Part shown: piece by piece, positions 1 through 7,327 of the stretch
Layout of the letters: each line of letters opens with the position of its first letter
Position numbering within the stretch: position 1 is the stretch's first letter
DNA from: Chryseobacterium gleum
GTDB taxonomy: Bacteria; Bacteroidota; Bacteroidia; Flavobacteriales_D; Crocinitomicaceae
Reading direction: 5' to 3'
NCBI GenBank assembly: GCA_945877045.1
Contig: CAMCQW010000032.1
Coordinates: 1 to 12,332, forward strand
DNA: 12,332 nt
Position numbers and translations under genes: made by a program
Notes under the pieces: generated by a model
What the model was told of the DNA's origin: nothing
The model's input: the letters and a program-made list of their open reading frames with translations, nothing else
Database searches by the model: none

Positions 1-12
1 ACTTTAAAAATT

Positions 13-834
13 ATGAGCAAAGGAAAATCTGTTTTAACAACCAAAAAGACCTCTAGTGGTTTTTCATCCTTAATGTCCGTCTTAGCAATTGTAATATCAC
101 TGATTGCTGGGGTATTAATTTACAAATACATTTTTGGCGATCCCGGGAATTTTGTGGATAACGACCCTAACGGAGAACCATTAGATGGTAGTTTATTAGC
201 AACCATATACAAAGGAGGTTTTATCGTTCCTATATTAGTGGCTATTAACTTAATTATTATCATATTTTCCATCGAACGTTTCGTAACACTTTCTCAAGCG
301 AAAGGCAGCGGAAGAACTGATCGCTTTGTGAGTAAAATAAAAGAATTGTTAGCTTCAAAGAATATTGAAAGTGCAAAAGCTGAATGCGATAAACAGAAGG
401 GTTCATTAGCCAATGTAGTTCGTGCAGGCTTAGAGAAATATAATACCATGAGTGCTGAAAAGGATATGACCAAAGAGCAAAAAGTAGAAGGATTGAAGAA
501 AGAATTGGAAGAGGCTACCTCTTTAGAATTACCTATGCTATCAAAAAACTTAGTAGTTCTTTCAACATGTGCATCAATTGCAACCCTTATCGGATTAATT
601 GGAACTGTAATGGGTATGATTCGTTCATTTGCTGCTATGTCACAGGGAGCACCAGATACTGCTCAGCTTGCTACAGGTATCTCAGAAGCACTTATCAATA
701 CATTTTTTGGTATTGCGGGTTCAACGATCGCTATTATCATGTACAATTTCTTTTCGACTAAAATTGATGCTATGACATATAGCATAGATGAAGCGAGCTT
801 TACAATTGTTCAAGATTTCGCATCATCACATTAA
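13..834 (+). CDS. exbB: ExbB/TolQ/MotA-family proton channel subunit
   Basis: This is the proton-channel subunit of the TonB energising complex in the inner membrane. The 273-residue protein has four hydrophobic segments, at about 18-42, 69-90, 177-202 and 222-245. E. coli ExbB has three, and the extra N-terminal helix is common in Bacteroidota. The channel core is clear: GTVMGM at 197-202, then a segment with E225 and T230. By motif position, T198, E225 and T230 correspond to E. coli ExbB T148, E176 and T181, which line the proton path. A cytoplasmic, charged helical region lies at about 95-175. The gene begins 13 bases into the window, so its promoter is not visible. It is followed 35 bases later by exbD. 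I see no damage. MotA and TolQ are related alternatives, but the neighbours decide for ExbB. Confidence 0.95.
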   Translation: MSKGKSVLTTKKTSSGFSSLMSVLAIVISLIAGVLIYKYIFGDPGNFVDNDPNGEPLDGSLLATIYKGGFIVPILVAINLIIIIFSIERFVTLSQAKGSGRTDRFVSKIKELLASKNIESAKAECDKQKGSLANVVRAGLEKYNTMSAEKDMTKEQKVEGLKKELEEATSLELPMLSKNLVVLSTCASIATLIGLIGTVMGMIRSFAAMSQGAPDTAQLATGISEALINTFFGIAGSTIAIIMYNFFSTKIDAMTYSIDEASFTIVQDFASSH

Positions 835-869
835 TACCGTTTCTGATCATTAAATTAAATTTTTTGTAG

Positions 870-1535
870 ATGCCTAAAATAAAAATCCCAAAGGGAAGCC
901 CAAGTATTGATATGACACCTATGGTCGACTTGGCGTTTCTTCTTGTAACCTTTTTTATGTTATCTGCTTCCTTTAGATCAAGTGAGCCTGTAGACGTAGA
1001 TACTCCAAGTAGTATAAGCGACAAAATAATACCTGAAAATGTAGTTCTAATCACGATTGATAAAGGTGGGCGGGTATTCTTTAACATGTCTGATCCAGAA
1101 GCAAGAAGAGAATTGTTAGCTAATATGGCTGGTAAATATAAAATTGGATTCACGGAAGAGCAAATCAAACGATTTACCTTCATGTCCAGTTTTGGCTGCA
1201 CCATGAAAGAATTACCTGGATACATAAACATGGAACCGAATGGCAGAAAGCAGTTTAATACGCCGGGAATTCCATACACTGATTCTACCGCTAATCAATT
1301 AAAAGATTGGATTAATTATGGGAATCGGGCGGCAATAAATTCTGGAAGAACTGCCTTTGTGGAGGAAAAAAACAAAGGTAATAACCCAGACGCCAATGAC
1401 TTTAAGCCTAAGTTTATTTTACGAGTAGATAGTAAATCCTTGTATGTGCATGCTCAAAAAGTGATAGATGTTTTCAGAGATTTGAAATTAAATAATTTAA
1501 ATTTCGTCACCTCTATGGAGTTGGCGCCAATATAA
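870..1535 (+). CDS. exbD: ExbD/TolR-family biopolymer transport protein, first copy
   Basis: ExbD is the single-helix partner of ExbB and carries the protonatable aspartate of the motor. The 221-residue protein has a short cytoplasmic start, then the signature DMTPMVDLAFLL at 14-25, which runs into one membrane helix ending at about residue 33. D20 matches the essential D25 of E. coli ExbD. The periplasmic part (about 35-221) is much longer than in E. coli ExbD (141 residues in all). It includes a polar insertion at about 75-180 before the usual C-terminal fold, FILRVDSKSLY onward. Long ExbD proteins of this sort are usual in Bacteroidota. A second, different exbD follows 10 bases downstream. 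The ATG start leaves the normal short basic N-terminus. Confidence 0.93.
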   Translation: MPKIKIPKGSPSIDMTPMVDLAFLLVTFFMLSASFRSSEPVDVDTPSSISDKIIPENVVLITIDKGGRVFFNMSDPEARRELLANMAGKYKIGFTEEQIKRFTFMSSFGCTMKELPGYINMEPNGRKQFNTPGIPYTDSTANQLKDWINYGNRAAINSGRTAFVEEKNKGNNPDANDFKPKFILRVDSKSLYVHAQKVIDVFRDLKLNNLNFVTSMELAPI

Positions 1536-1545
1536 AAATATCGAT

Positions 1546-2184
1546 ATGTCAGAAATTGCAGAAGGTGGCGGTGAAGGCCAACACAAAGGTAAAAAAAGGG
1601 CGAAGAAAAGTTCCACTAGGGTTGATATGACGCCGATGGTCGATTTAGCGTTTCTATTATTAACGTTTTTCGTATTAACCGCTACATTTAGTAAGCCCAA
1701 AGTAATGAGTCTTGTTTATCCCGCAAAGATAGACCCAAAAGATCCGCCAATCGAACAACCTAAAATTAACAACGCAATTACATTTTTACTTTCTGAGGAC
1801 AAAATTTATTATTATAGTGGGCAGTTTTATCCTGCAGCTAGTCCTGGACCAAATGGGCCAACAAAACTAGAAGAAACTAGCTTTGGCACGAAAGGTGTTA
1901 GGAAGTTATTAGCGGATAGAAATAAATATGTGCTGAGTGAAAAAAATCTTTACGGTAAAAAACTTGAAAAGAAAGAAATTGCAGACAGTACATATTTAAG
2001 ACGACTTTCCGATTCAAAAAGACATAAAAATGCGCTAAAGGTGTTAATAAAAACAGATGATAAAGCAACATGCAAAAACTTCATAGATTTGATTGATGAA
2101 TTAAAAATTGCAGAAATTGGTGTTATTGCACCTGTTGAATTAATGCCTTCAGAATTTGCATTAATGAAATCTAAAATAAAGTAA
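1546..2184 (+). CDS. exbD: ExbD/TolR-family biopolymer transport protein, second copy
   Basis: This is the second ExbD of the cluster, 212 residues. A glycine-rich and then basic cytoplasmic tail (1-26) leads to the signature VDMTPMVDLAFLLLTFF at 26-42, with D33 as the predicted proton-carrying aspartate. The periplasmic part is about 165 residues. It contains a proline-rich stretch near 57-66 and ends with the expected ExbD fold, LKVLIKTDDKA onward. Outside the membrane helix it has little in common with the first ExbD, so the two are probably not interchangeable. Paired exbD genes are typical of Bacteroidota TonB clusters. One base separates its stop codon from the tonB start, which indicates translation as one operon. 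Confidence 0.93.
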   Translation: MSEIAEGGGEGQHKGKKRAKKSSTRVDMTPMVDLAFLLLTFFVLTATFSKPKVMSLVYPAKIDPKDPPIEQPKINNAITFLLSEDKIYYYSGQFYPAASPGPNGPTKLEETSFGTKGVRKLLADRNKYVLSEKNLYGKKLEKKEIADSTYLRRLSDSKRHKNALKVLIKTDDKATCKNFIDLIDELKIAEIGVIAPVELMPSEFALMKSKIK

Positions 2185-2185
2185 A

Positions 2186-3046
2186 ATGGGAACAATTATC
2201 AGTCTTATCGTACTTGTATTAATCATAACAATTTATGATTATGTGTCTGCAAGATCTTGGCAACAGGCATCATCGTCTAATCGTAACGAACTTGTATTTG
2301 AGCATCGAAATAAAAGTTACGGTGCTTATGCCTTGCGAAAAGATTATGATAAAAGAATGATGATAATTATTTTTTCATTATTGTTCTCAATAGTTTTAAT
2401 GTATACTTCTTGGATGATCTATAAAAGTATTCCAGAGGTAGTTCCTCCGGCTCCACCAGTAGATACGACACAAATGACCGTTCCTGCTCCACCTGTTGAA
2501 GACGAAGTTCCACCACCACCTCCAGAAGACATTCCCCCTCCCGTTGAAGAAACGGTTGCATTTATGCCTCCAATCGTAGTTGACATTCCTGTAGAAACTG
2601 AAACTCCTATTCAGGATGATATGGAGGAGAAAAAAGCGGATACGGAAACCAAAGAGCAGATAGGGGATGATTTTGCTGATCCTGTTGACGATACAGGTCC
2701 GCCTATTGTGCCTACCAAAGAGCCTGAACCGGAAACTTTCGTTGATGAAGAAGCAGAATTTCCAGGTGGATACCCTGCAATGATGGCCTTTATTCAAAAA
2801 AACTTGGTTTTCCCAGAAACAGCGATTGAAAATGGCGTGCAAGGAAAATGCTTTCTACGTTTTGTTGTAAGCGTAAATGGAACTATTTCCAGTGTACAAG
2901 TAACAAAAGGAGTTCCAGATTGCTCTGACTGTGATAAAGCGGCTATAAAGGCAATTAAATCAATGCCAAATTGGAAGCCTGGAAAATTGAATGGAAGAAG
3001 TGTTTCCTCGTATTGTTCAATTCCGATTAATTTCGCAATTGAATAA
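2186..3046 (+). CDS. tonB: TonB energy transducer with C-terminal TonB domain
   Basis: TonB spans the periplasm and passes energy from ExbB-ExbD to TonB-dependent outer-membrane transporters. The 286-residue protein has a first hydrophobic segment at 3-18, then the Bacteroidota-type motif NKSYGAYALRKDYDKR at 42-57, and a second helix at 58-79. A proline- and acid-rich spacer runs from about 82 to 190, including PPPPPEDIPPP at 109-119. The C-terminal TonB domain covers about 191-285, with FPGGYPAMMAFIQ, then SMPNWKPGKLNG at 259-270 and the PINF ending. Four cysteines (C222, C246, C249, C277) lie in this domain, at positions often held by other residues in relatives. The gene is coupled to the upstream exbD. 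The C-terminal domain should contact the TonB box of transporters, none of which is encoded in this window. Confidence 0.95.
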   Translation: MGTIISLIVLVLIITIYDYVSARSWQQASSSNRNELVFEHRNKSYGAYALRKDYDKRMMIIIFSLLFSIVLMYTSWMIYKSIPEVVPPAPPVDTTQMTVPAPPVEDEVPPPPPEDIPPPVEETVAFMPPIVVDIPVETETPIQDDMEEKKADTETKEQIGDDFADPVDDTGPPIVPTKEPEPETFVDEEAEFPGGYPAMMAFIQKNLVFPETAIENGVQGKCFLRFVVSVNGTISSVQVTKGVPDCSDCDKAAIKAIKSMPNWKPGKLNGRSVSSYCSIPINFAIE

Positions 3047-3109
3047 TAACAGCATCCTTAGAAACCTTAAAAATAAAATTCTTGTTGGTTTTTTTATTAA
3101 ATTAAACAC

Positions 3110-3301
3110 GTGAAACTTTTTAATAGGGGCTTGTCCATTTTTACTTTGCTGATTTGCATTGGCTTCGCTTTTAGTCTGATTTTAACGGATTTTCTTCAGC
3201 CAAATTTAAGCGAAACAAGGAGGTTAATGCTTATTATTCTCTTGTTTATATATTCAGGAATACGAGTCTGGAGACTTTATAAAGATTTTAATGCTAATTA
3301 A
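3110..3301 (+). CDS. Small two-helix membrane protein of the TonB cluster, function unknown
   Basis: I do not recognise a named family. The 63-residue product has two hydrophobic segments at about 8-28 and 38-52, joined by a short polar turn (QPNLSETRR). It ends with a basic, aromatic tail, RVWRLYKDF at 52-60, so both ends are probably cytoplasmic. The start is GTG; the next in-frame ATG lies within the second helix, so GTG is preferred. It sits 63 bases after tonB and 16 bases before the PstS-like gene, with no promoter match or terminator in between, so it is probably co-transcribed. A role as an accessory or assembly factor of the TonB system is inference from position. Confidence 0.7.
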   Translation: MKLFNRGLSIFTLLICIGFAFSLILTDFLQPNLSETRRLMLIILLFIYSGIRVWRLYKDFNAN

Positions 3302-3317
3302 TCCTTCCTCAAATACC

Positions 3318-4232
3318 ATGAACTATAGGTATATTATTTACTGTGTTATCCTAATTCTTTCTTCCTGCAATAACAATGAAAACCCATTCTCTTATGGAAA
3401 CGACACGCATAGCCGTGGAAAAATGAACCTCTTGGTGGAAGAATCCTTTAAACCTTTATTTGAAACCAGCATATACACCTTTGAAGGTCAGTACCCCAAA
3501 ACTGACATACAGGCAATATATGCGTCGGAGGGAGAAATAATTGATGCTTTTTTCAAGGACTCTGTAAAAACAATTTGTATATCAAGAGATTTTACAAAGT
3601 TAGAAAAGGCACAATTAAAGAAAAAACAAGTTGAAGTTCGAAGTGATAAAATAGCGGAAGATGCGGTTGCACTTATCCTTCACCCAGCTAATCCTGATTC
3701 TTTAATGACTATTGCTCAAATTAAGGCAATAATTCGTGGTGAAAAAACTGTGTGGACAGGATTAAAGACAAAAATCAATATCGTTTTTGACAAACAAAAC
3801 TCTGCCAATTTTTATTACTTAAAAAATTTCTGTGATCTAAATAAGCTCCCCGTAAATCTTTTTGCCGTTAATTCAAATGAGGAGGTTATAAATTATGTAA
3901 AAGAAAATAAAAATGCTTTAGGGGTTATTGGATTAAATTGGATTTCAGACAGTGATGATTTTGACACCTTGGGATTTGTAAAAGGGATTAATGTTGTTGC
4001 AATTGCAAAAGATGATAAATCAGATTATTTTAAACCACATGCTGGCTTCATCTATACAAAAGAATACCCTTTAAGTAGAGAGATTTGGTTAATTAACAAG
4101 GCTAAAAAATCCGGTGTCAATACTGGATTTGTATTGTTTATGAAAGGGGAAAAAGGACAGTTAATCGTTCAAAAATCAGCGTTAGTTCCTGCTTCTGCAC
4201 CCGTAAGACTCATCCAATTAATAAGTGAGTAA
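3318..4232 (+). CDS. PstS-like periplasmic substrate-binding lipoprotein
   Basis: This predicted lipoprotein resembles the PstS group of periplasmic binding proteins (phosphate-type). I chose the ATG at 3318 rather than the in-frame ATG at 3291. The later start gives a standard lipoprotein signal with lipobox LSSC and the lipidated cysteine at C17, and it does not overlap the preceding gene. The mature part starts with a strand-like segment, KMNLLVEESFKPLF (35-48), typical of such proteins. Further PstS-like stretches are ICISRDFTKLEKAQL (86-100) and VALILHPANPDSL (117-129). The total length is 304 residues. No pstA, pstB or pstC is nearby, so coupling to a classical phosphate transporter is doubtful. 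The setting points to TonB-linked uptake or envelope sensing. The ligand is unknown. Confidence 0.75.
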   Translation: MNYRYIIYCVILILSSCNNNENPFSYGNDTHSRGKMNLLVEESFKPLFETSIYTFEGQYPKTDIQAIYASEGEIIDAFFKDSVKTICISRDFTKLEKAQLKKKQVEVRSDKIAEDAVALILHPANPDSLMTIAQIKAIIRGEKTVWTGLKTKINIVFDKQNSANFYYLKNFCDLNKLPVNLFAVNSNEEVINYVKENKNALGVIGLNWISDSDDFDTLGFVKGINVVAIAKDDKSDYFKPHAGFIYTKEYPLSREIWLINKAKKSGVNTGFVLFMKGEKGQLIVQKSALVPASAPVRLIQLISE

Positions 4233-4278
4233 TAAGATTTACAAAAAAATCAATGCTTTTCAGCTTCTTAGTTTTAAC

Positions 4279-4309
4279 TTTGGCGCGAGAATTGTTTTGC
4301 TTAATTTTG
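4279..4309 (+). promoter_or_regulatory. Bacteroidota-type promoter for the TPR gene
   Basis: TTTG at 4279-4282, a 19-base spacer and TAATTTTG at 4302-4309 match the primary Bacteroidota promoter TTTG-N19-21-TAnnTTTG exactly. Transcription would start near 4316, leaving a leader of only about 13 bases before the ATG at 4329. This suggests that the TPR gene is transcribed separately from the tonB run. Confidence 0.75.
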
Positions 4310-4328
4310 ACCCCTTAAATATTACATC

Positions 4329-5927
4329 ATGAAATTGAAAAAAATTACTTTATTCATTGTCCTTCTTAACACATCATTGTTCGCTCAAACGATTACTGAA
4401 GCAATTAAGAAAACAGAGAATGAACGTTTCGCTGAAGCAACTATAGACTTTAATAAGCTCATCGCAGCAAATCCAATTGATGCTTGTAATTTCTTTTATG
4501 CAGGGGAAAACTACTTTGAAAAGGGAGAGCTCGATTCTGCCATAATATACTGGAATAAAACCATGCAGGCTGACCCAAAATCCCCCTTCTCTTTTGTAGG
4601 TGTCGGAAAAGCACTATTAATGAAGGGTGACGTTGCTGGAGCACAAAGTCAATTTGCTTTAGCTTTATCAATGACCAAAAACAAAAATTCCGAAATCCTT
4701 CGATGTGTTGCCAAAGCATATCTGACTGCTGATGCTAAAAATTTAGACGAGGCTATTCGCCTTCTTAGTTTGGCTATAAAGAAAACTCCAGCCGATATTG
4801 ATTGTCATTTACTTATGGGAGATGCGTTGAACTACAAGACTCCAGAAAACGGTTCGGCTGCTATTAAAAGTTATAATGAAGTGTTAAAAATAAATCCTAA
4901 ATCTCCAAAAGGCATCGTGCGTACAGCCAAATTATATCAGCGAGCAAAAAATTATCGCCTGGCAGATTCCTTATACAAAATAGCGAAATCGATTGATCCG
5001 ACTTATGCCCCATCCTACAGAGAAAATGCAGAGCTGAACATGATGTTTAATCAAACAGAAAAGGCAATAGAAAACTGGCAAAAATACTTGAGTTTAAATA
5101 ATTCATATGATTCACGCTTTCGCTATGCCGTTGCTTTATTTAAAGGGGGACGTTATTGTGAGGCTATCCCGGAAGTACTGTCTGTAAAAAATAATGCCTT
5201 TACTAATTATTTTATTGATCGAATGCTAAGCTATTCGTATTACGAATGTACCACTGAACCAGATGCAATAAAAAAAGGTCTCGAAGCAAGCGCTCTATTT
5301 TTCGCCACATGTCCTGCCGATAAAATAGTGTTTACGGATTACAAGTATAAGGGGATGCTCCTGTCAAAAAATGGGCAAGACTCACTTGCGATCATTGAAT
5401 TTGAGAAAACTTCAAGCTTAGATGAAAAATCCGCATTGGAATTAGCGAGTGATTTGGCAAAACTGTATATGAAGTTTAAAAATTATAATGGTGTTATTGC
5501 TAAATACGAATATAAATTAGCAAACAATAAACTTGTTGGTGGGGAATATTATGACCTTGGACGAGCCTACTATTTTGGGCCCAAAAACTATGTGGCTGCG
5601 GATAGTGCCTTTTCAAGTTTAAATAAATTATCCTCTAAATACATCCCTGGATATTTTTGGCGAGCTAGAGCTCAAATTGCTACAGATAGCACAAAAGCAA
5701 ATTGGTTAGCGGTGAAGTCATATCAATCCGTGATTGATCTAGTCGTTGTTGAAGAAAGAAGTAGTACCAAATACAAAGCATTTGTTCTTGAAGCATCAAA
5801 ATACCTCGGCGATTACTACGTTAATTCTTCCTCTAAAGACCCTGCTAAGGCGAAAGAATGCTGGAGTATTGTGTATTCACTTGAACCAGAAGATAAGCAA
5901 GCAAAGGCCTTTTTAGGGATAAAATAA
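4329..5927 (+). CDS. Exported tetratricopeptide-repeat protein
   Basis: The 532-residue protein begins with a signal peptide (residues 1-20, ending FAQ) and is almost entirely helical TPR repeats. Recognisable units include about 53-86 (AGENYFEKGELDSAIIYWNKTM), 87-119, 157-190 (ending EVLKINPKSP), 191-225 (AKLYQRAKNYRLADSLYKIAKSIDP) and 227-260. More degenerate units follow near 340-366, 370-400 and 405-436. Small residues and aromatic pairs recur at the usual TPR spacing. Such proteins act as scaffolds that bind other proteins, here in the periplasm or at the outer membrane. The gene follows the PstS-like lipoprotein by 96 bases and has its own promoter. A working link with the TonB complex is inferred only from position. 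Confidence 0.85.
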   Translation: MKLKKITLFIVLLNTSLFAQTITEAIKKTENERFAEATIDFNKLIAANPIDACNFFYAGENYFEKGELDSAIIYWNKTMQADPKSPFSFVGVGKALLMKGDVAGAQSQFALALSMTKNKNSEILRCVAKAYLTADAKNLDEAIRLLSLAIKKTPADIDCHLLMGDALNYKTPENGSAAIKSYNEVLKINPKSPKGIVRTAKLYQRAKNYRLADSLYKIAKSIDPTYAPSYRENAELNMMFNQTEKAIENWQKYLSLNNSYDSRFRYAVALFKGGRYCEAIPEVLSVKNNAFTNYFIDRMLSYSYYECTTEPDAIKKGLEASALFFATCPADKIVFTDYKYKGMLLSKNGQDSLAIIEFEKTSSLDEKSALELASDLAKLYMKFKNYNGVIAKYEYKLANNKLVGGEYYDLGRAYYFGPKNYVAADSAFSSLNKLSSKYIPGYFWRARAQIATDSTKANWLAVKSYQSVIDLVVVEERSSTKYKAFVLEASKYLGDYYVNSSSKDPAKAKECWSIVYSLEPEDKQAKAFLGIK

Positions 5928-5954
5928 GCTGCTGTATTTATCATTGTTATCAAC

Positions 5955-6000
5955 CTTGCTAATTGAATTAGTAAGCGGCCTTGTTGTTATCATGTAACAA
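5955..6000 (+). terminator. Two adjacent stem-loops after the TPR gene, possible terminator
   Basis: The first stem is CTTGCTAA pairing with TTAGTAAG (5955-5975, 8 pairs including one G-U, loop TTGAA). The second is TTGTTA pairing with TAACAA (5984-6000, 6 pairs, loop TCATG). They lie 28 bases after the stop codon. No T-run follows, so this is not a standard intrinsic terminator, and folding may instead protect the mRNA end. Confidence 0.35.
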
Positions 6001-6051
6001 TAAAGGAGGGTTCTCTTAAATAATAATAACTTTATAGTAAAGCTTACGATT

Positions 6052-7077
6052 ATGAGAACCAATAAAATCTATCTATTAATCGCTTTATTTGCGTTTTCGA
6101 CCTTTCCTAGAGTTGCCTTATCGCAATCGAAGGGTCCTGTAAATGCGACGAAATACATTCAAACAATCACAGAAGATGAATTAAGGACTCACCTCACTAT
6201 CGTAGCTGCAGACTCTATGGAAGGGAGAGAAACTGGTTCCAAAGGGCAAAAAAAGGCAGGAATGTACCTCATTGACACCTATAAAAAAATAGGTGTTTCA
6301 TTCCCTACTGGTGCAAAGGATTATTATCAATACATTCCTGCTGCATTTATGAATGCCGGGTATGATGAAGGACTCTCGGACTCAGAAAACATTTGGGCAT
6401 TCATTGAAGGAAGTGAAAAACCCGATGAAATATTAGTTGTTTCTGCGCATTATGATCATATTGGCGTAAGTGGAGGCGAAGTTTATAACGGAGCAGACGA
6501 TGATGGGTCTGGCACTGTGGCGTTATTAGAAATTGCCCAAGCATTTCAAACAGCTAAAAATGAAGGTCACGGACCAAAACGATCCATTCTTTTTTTGCAC
6601 GTAACCGGTGAAGAACACGGATTGCATGGCTCTCGGTTTTATACAGAGAATCCCTTATTCCCGCTTGAAAAAACAATCGCTGATGTCAATATCGATATGA
6701 TTGGAAGACGCGATGAATTTCATAAAAACTCGAATAATTACGTTTACCTTATTGGCTCAAACTTTCTTTCTACAGATCTATACGACGCTTGTGAAAATGC
6801 CAATAAAAAATACATCAATATAAAACTTGATTATAAATTCAATAAAAAAAAAGACCCAAACAGGTATTATTATCGTTCTGATCACTATAATTTTGCGCAA
6901 CACAAAATCCCTGTTGTCTTTCTATTTAATGGTATTCACGGTGATTATCATCAAGCAAGCGACGAGGTGGAAAAAATTGAATTTGATGCCTTAACAAAGC
7001 GTACGCAACTAGCTTTCGCTATTGCTTGGGAGCTAGCAAATAGCGCCAATAGACCTCGGGTGGATAAAAAGGACTAG
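6052..7077 (+). CDS. Secreted M28-family zinc aminopeptidase
   Basis: The protein is a predicted metallopeptidase of family M28, which removes N-terminal amino acids using two zinc ions. The 341-residue product has a signal peptide at about 1-25, then the EGRETGSKGQKKAG motif (57-70) common in Bacteroidota members. The catalytic set is complete by motif: SAHYDHIG with H133, GADDDGSG (147-154) with the bridging aspartate near 149, GEEHGLHGS with the general base E187 and ligand E188, NIDMIGR with D215, and DYHQASD with H300. It is a single catalytic domain with no sorting domain, so it should be periplasmic or secreted by another route. No consensus promoter is seen in the 124 bases upstream. 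It could also hydrolyse other small amides, as some M28 members do. Confidence 0.9.
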   Translation: MRTNKIYLLIALFAFSTFPRVALSQSKGPVNATKYIQTITEDELRTHLTIVAADSMEGRETGSKGQKKAGMYLIDTYKKIGVSFPTGAKDYYQYIPAAFMNAGYDEGLSDSENIWAFIEGSEKPDEILVVSAHYDHIGVSGGEVYNGADDDGSGTVALLEIAQAFQTAKNEGHGPKRSILFLHVTGEEHGLHGSRFYTENPLFPLEKTIADVNIDMIGRRDEFHKNSNNYVYLIGSNFLSTDLYDACENANKKYINIKLDYKFNKKKDPNRYYYRSDHYNFAQHKIPVVFLFNGIHGDYHQASDEVEKIEFDALTKRTQLAFAIAWELANSANRPRVDKKD

Positions 7078-7126
7078 AAATTTGTTATCGATTAAGTTTC
7101 TCTGTAGCAATGTTTCACCTGTTATT

Positions 7127-7158
7127 TTTGCGTTGCTAAACAAAATTCCATATATTTG
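7127..7158 (+). promoter_or_regulatory. Bacteroidota-type promoter upstream of the T9SS cargo gene
   Basis: TTTG at 7127-7130, a 20-base spacer and TATATTTG at 7151-7158 match the consensus fully. The predicted start near 7165 leaves a leader of about 160 bases before the ATG at 7328, which is long enough for RNA-based control. The -33 part overlaps a weak stem (7105-7113 with 7130-7138). Confidence 0.65.
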
Positions 7159-7190
7159 GTTAAACGATACTATATTATCGTTGATTTAAC
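7159..7190 (+). other. Inverted repeat at the predicted transcription start
   Basis: AACGATA (7163-7169) pairs perfectly with TATCGTT (7176-7182) across a 6-base loop. GTTA (7159-7162) can pair with TAAC (7187-7190) outside a 4-base bulge. It directly follows the -7 element, so it could be an operator for a repressor or a hairpin at the 5' end of the transcript. No regulator is identified. The remaining leader (7191-7327) contains a long-range match, CTGGGC (7190-7195) with GCCCAG (7287-7292), and no other clear signal. Confidence 0.45.
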
Positions 7191-7327
7191 TGGGCGTTAA
7201 GTCGCTAAAAAGAAAAATGCACTTCTTTTCTATATCTATTCGGCAGTACTGAAAGAATATTTATAGTTGACTAGGCTGACTTGTTTGCCCAGAATTAAGC
7301 TGTGTTTACCTACAATAATCTACTTAA

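Noticed and set aside
800..1279. 159-codon open frame on the minus strand
   Set aside because: It lies opposite the well-supported first exbD and shows no family features; it is a shadow frame.
903..1659. Near-identical DNA at the two exbD membrane helices as a mobile or recombination repeat
   Set aside because: The similarity is limited to the conserved ExbD signature and is explained by protein conservation.
2396..2842. 148-codon open frame on the minus strand opposite tonB
   Set aside because: Its composition (many W, R, N and F) mirrors the proline-rich and acidic codons of tonB, so it is an artefact of the opposite strand.
3047..3109. T-rich stretch near 3090 as a terminator after tonB
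   Set aside because: No stem precedes the T-run, so it does not form an intrinsic terminator.
3291..3317. Upstream in-frame ATG as the start of the PstS-like gene
   Set aside because: It would overlap the previous gene and add nine polar residues before the lipoprotein signal peptide. The ATG at 3318 gives a standard lipoprotein signal.
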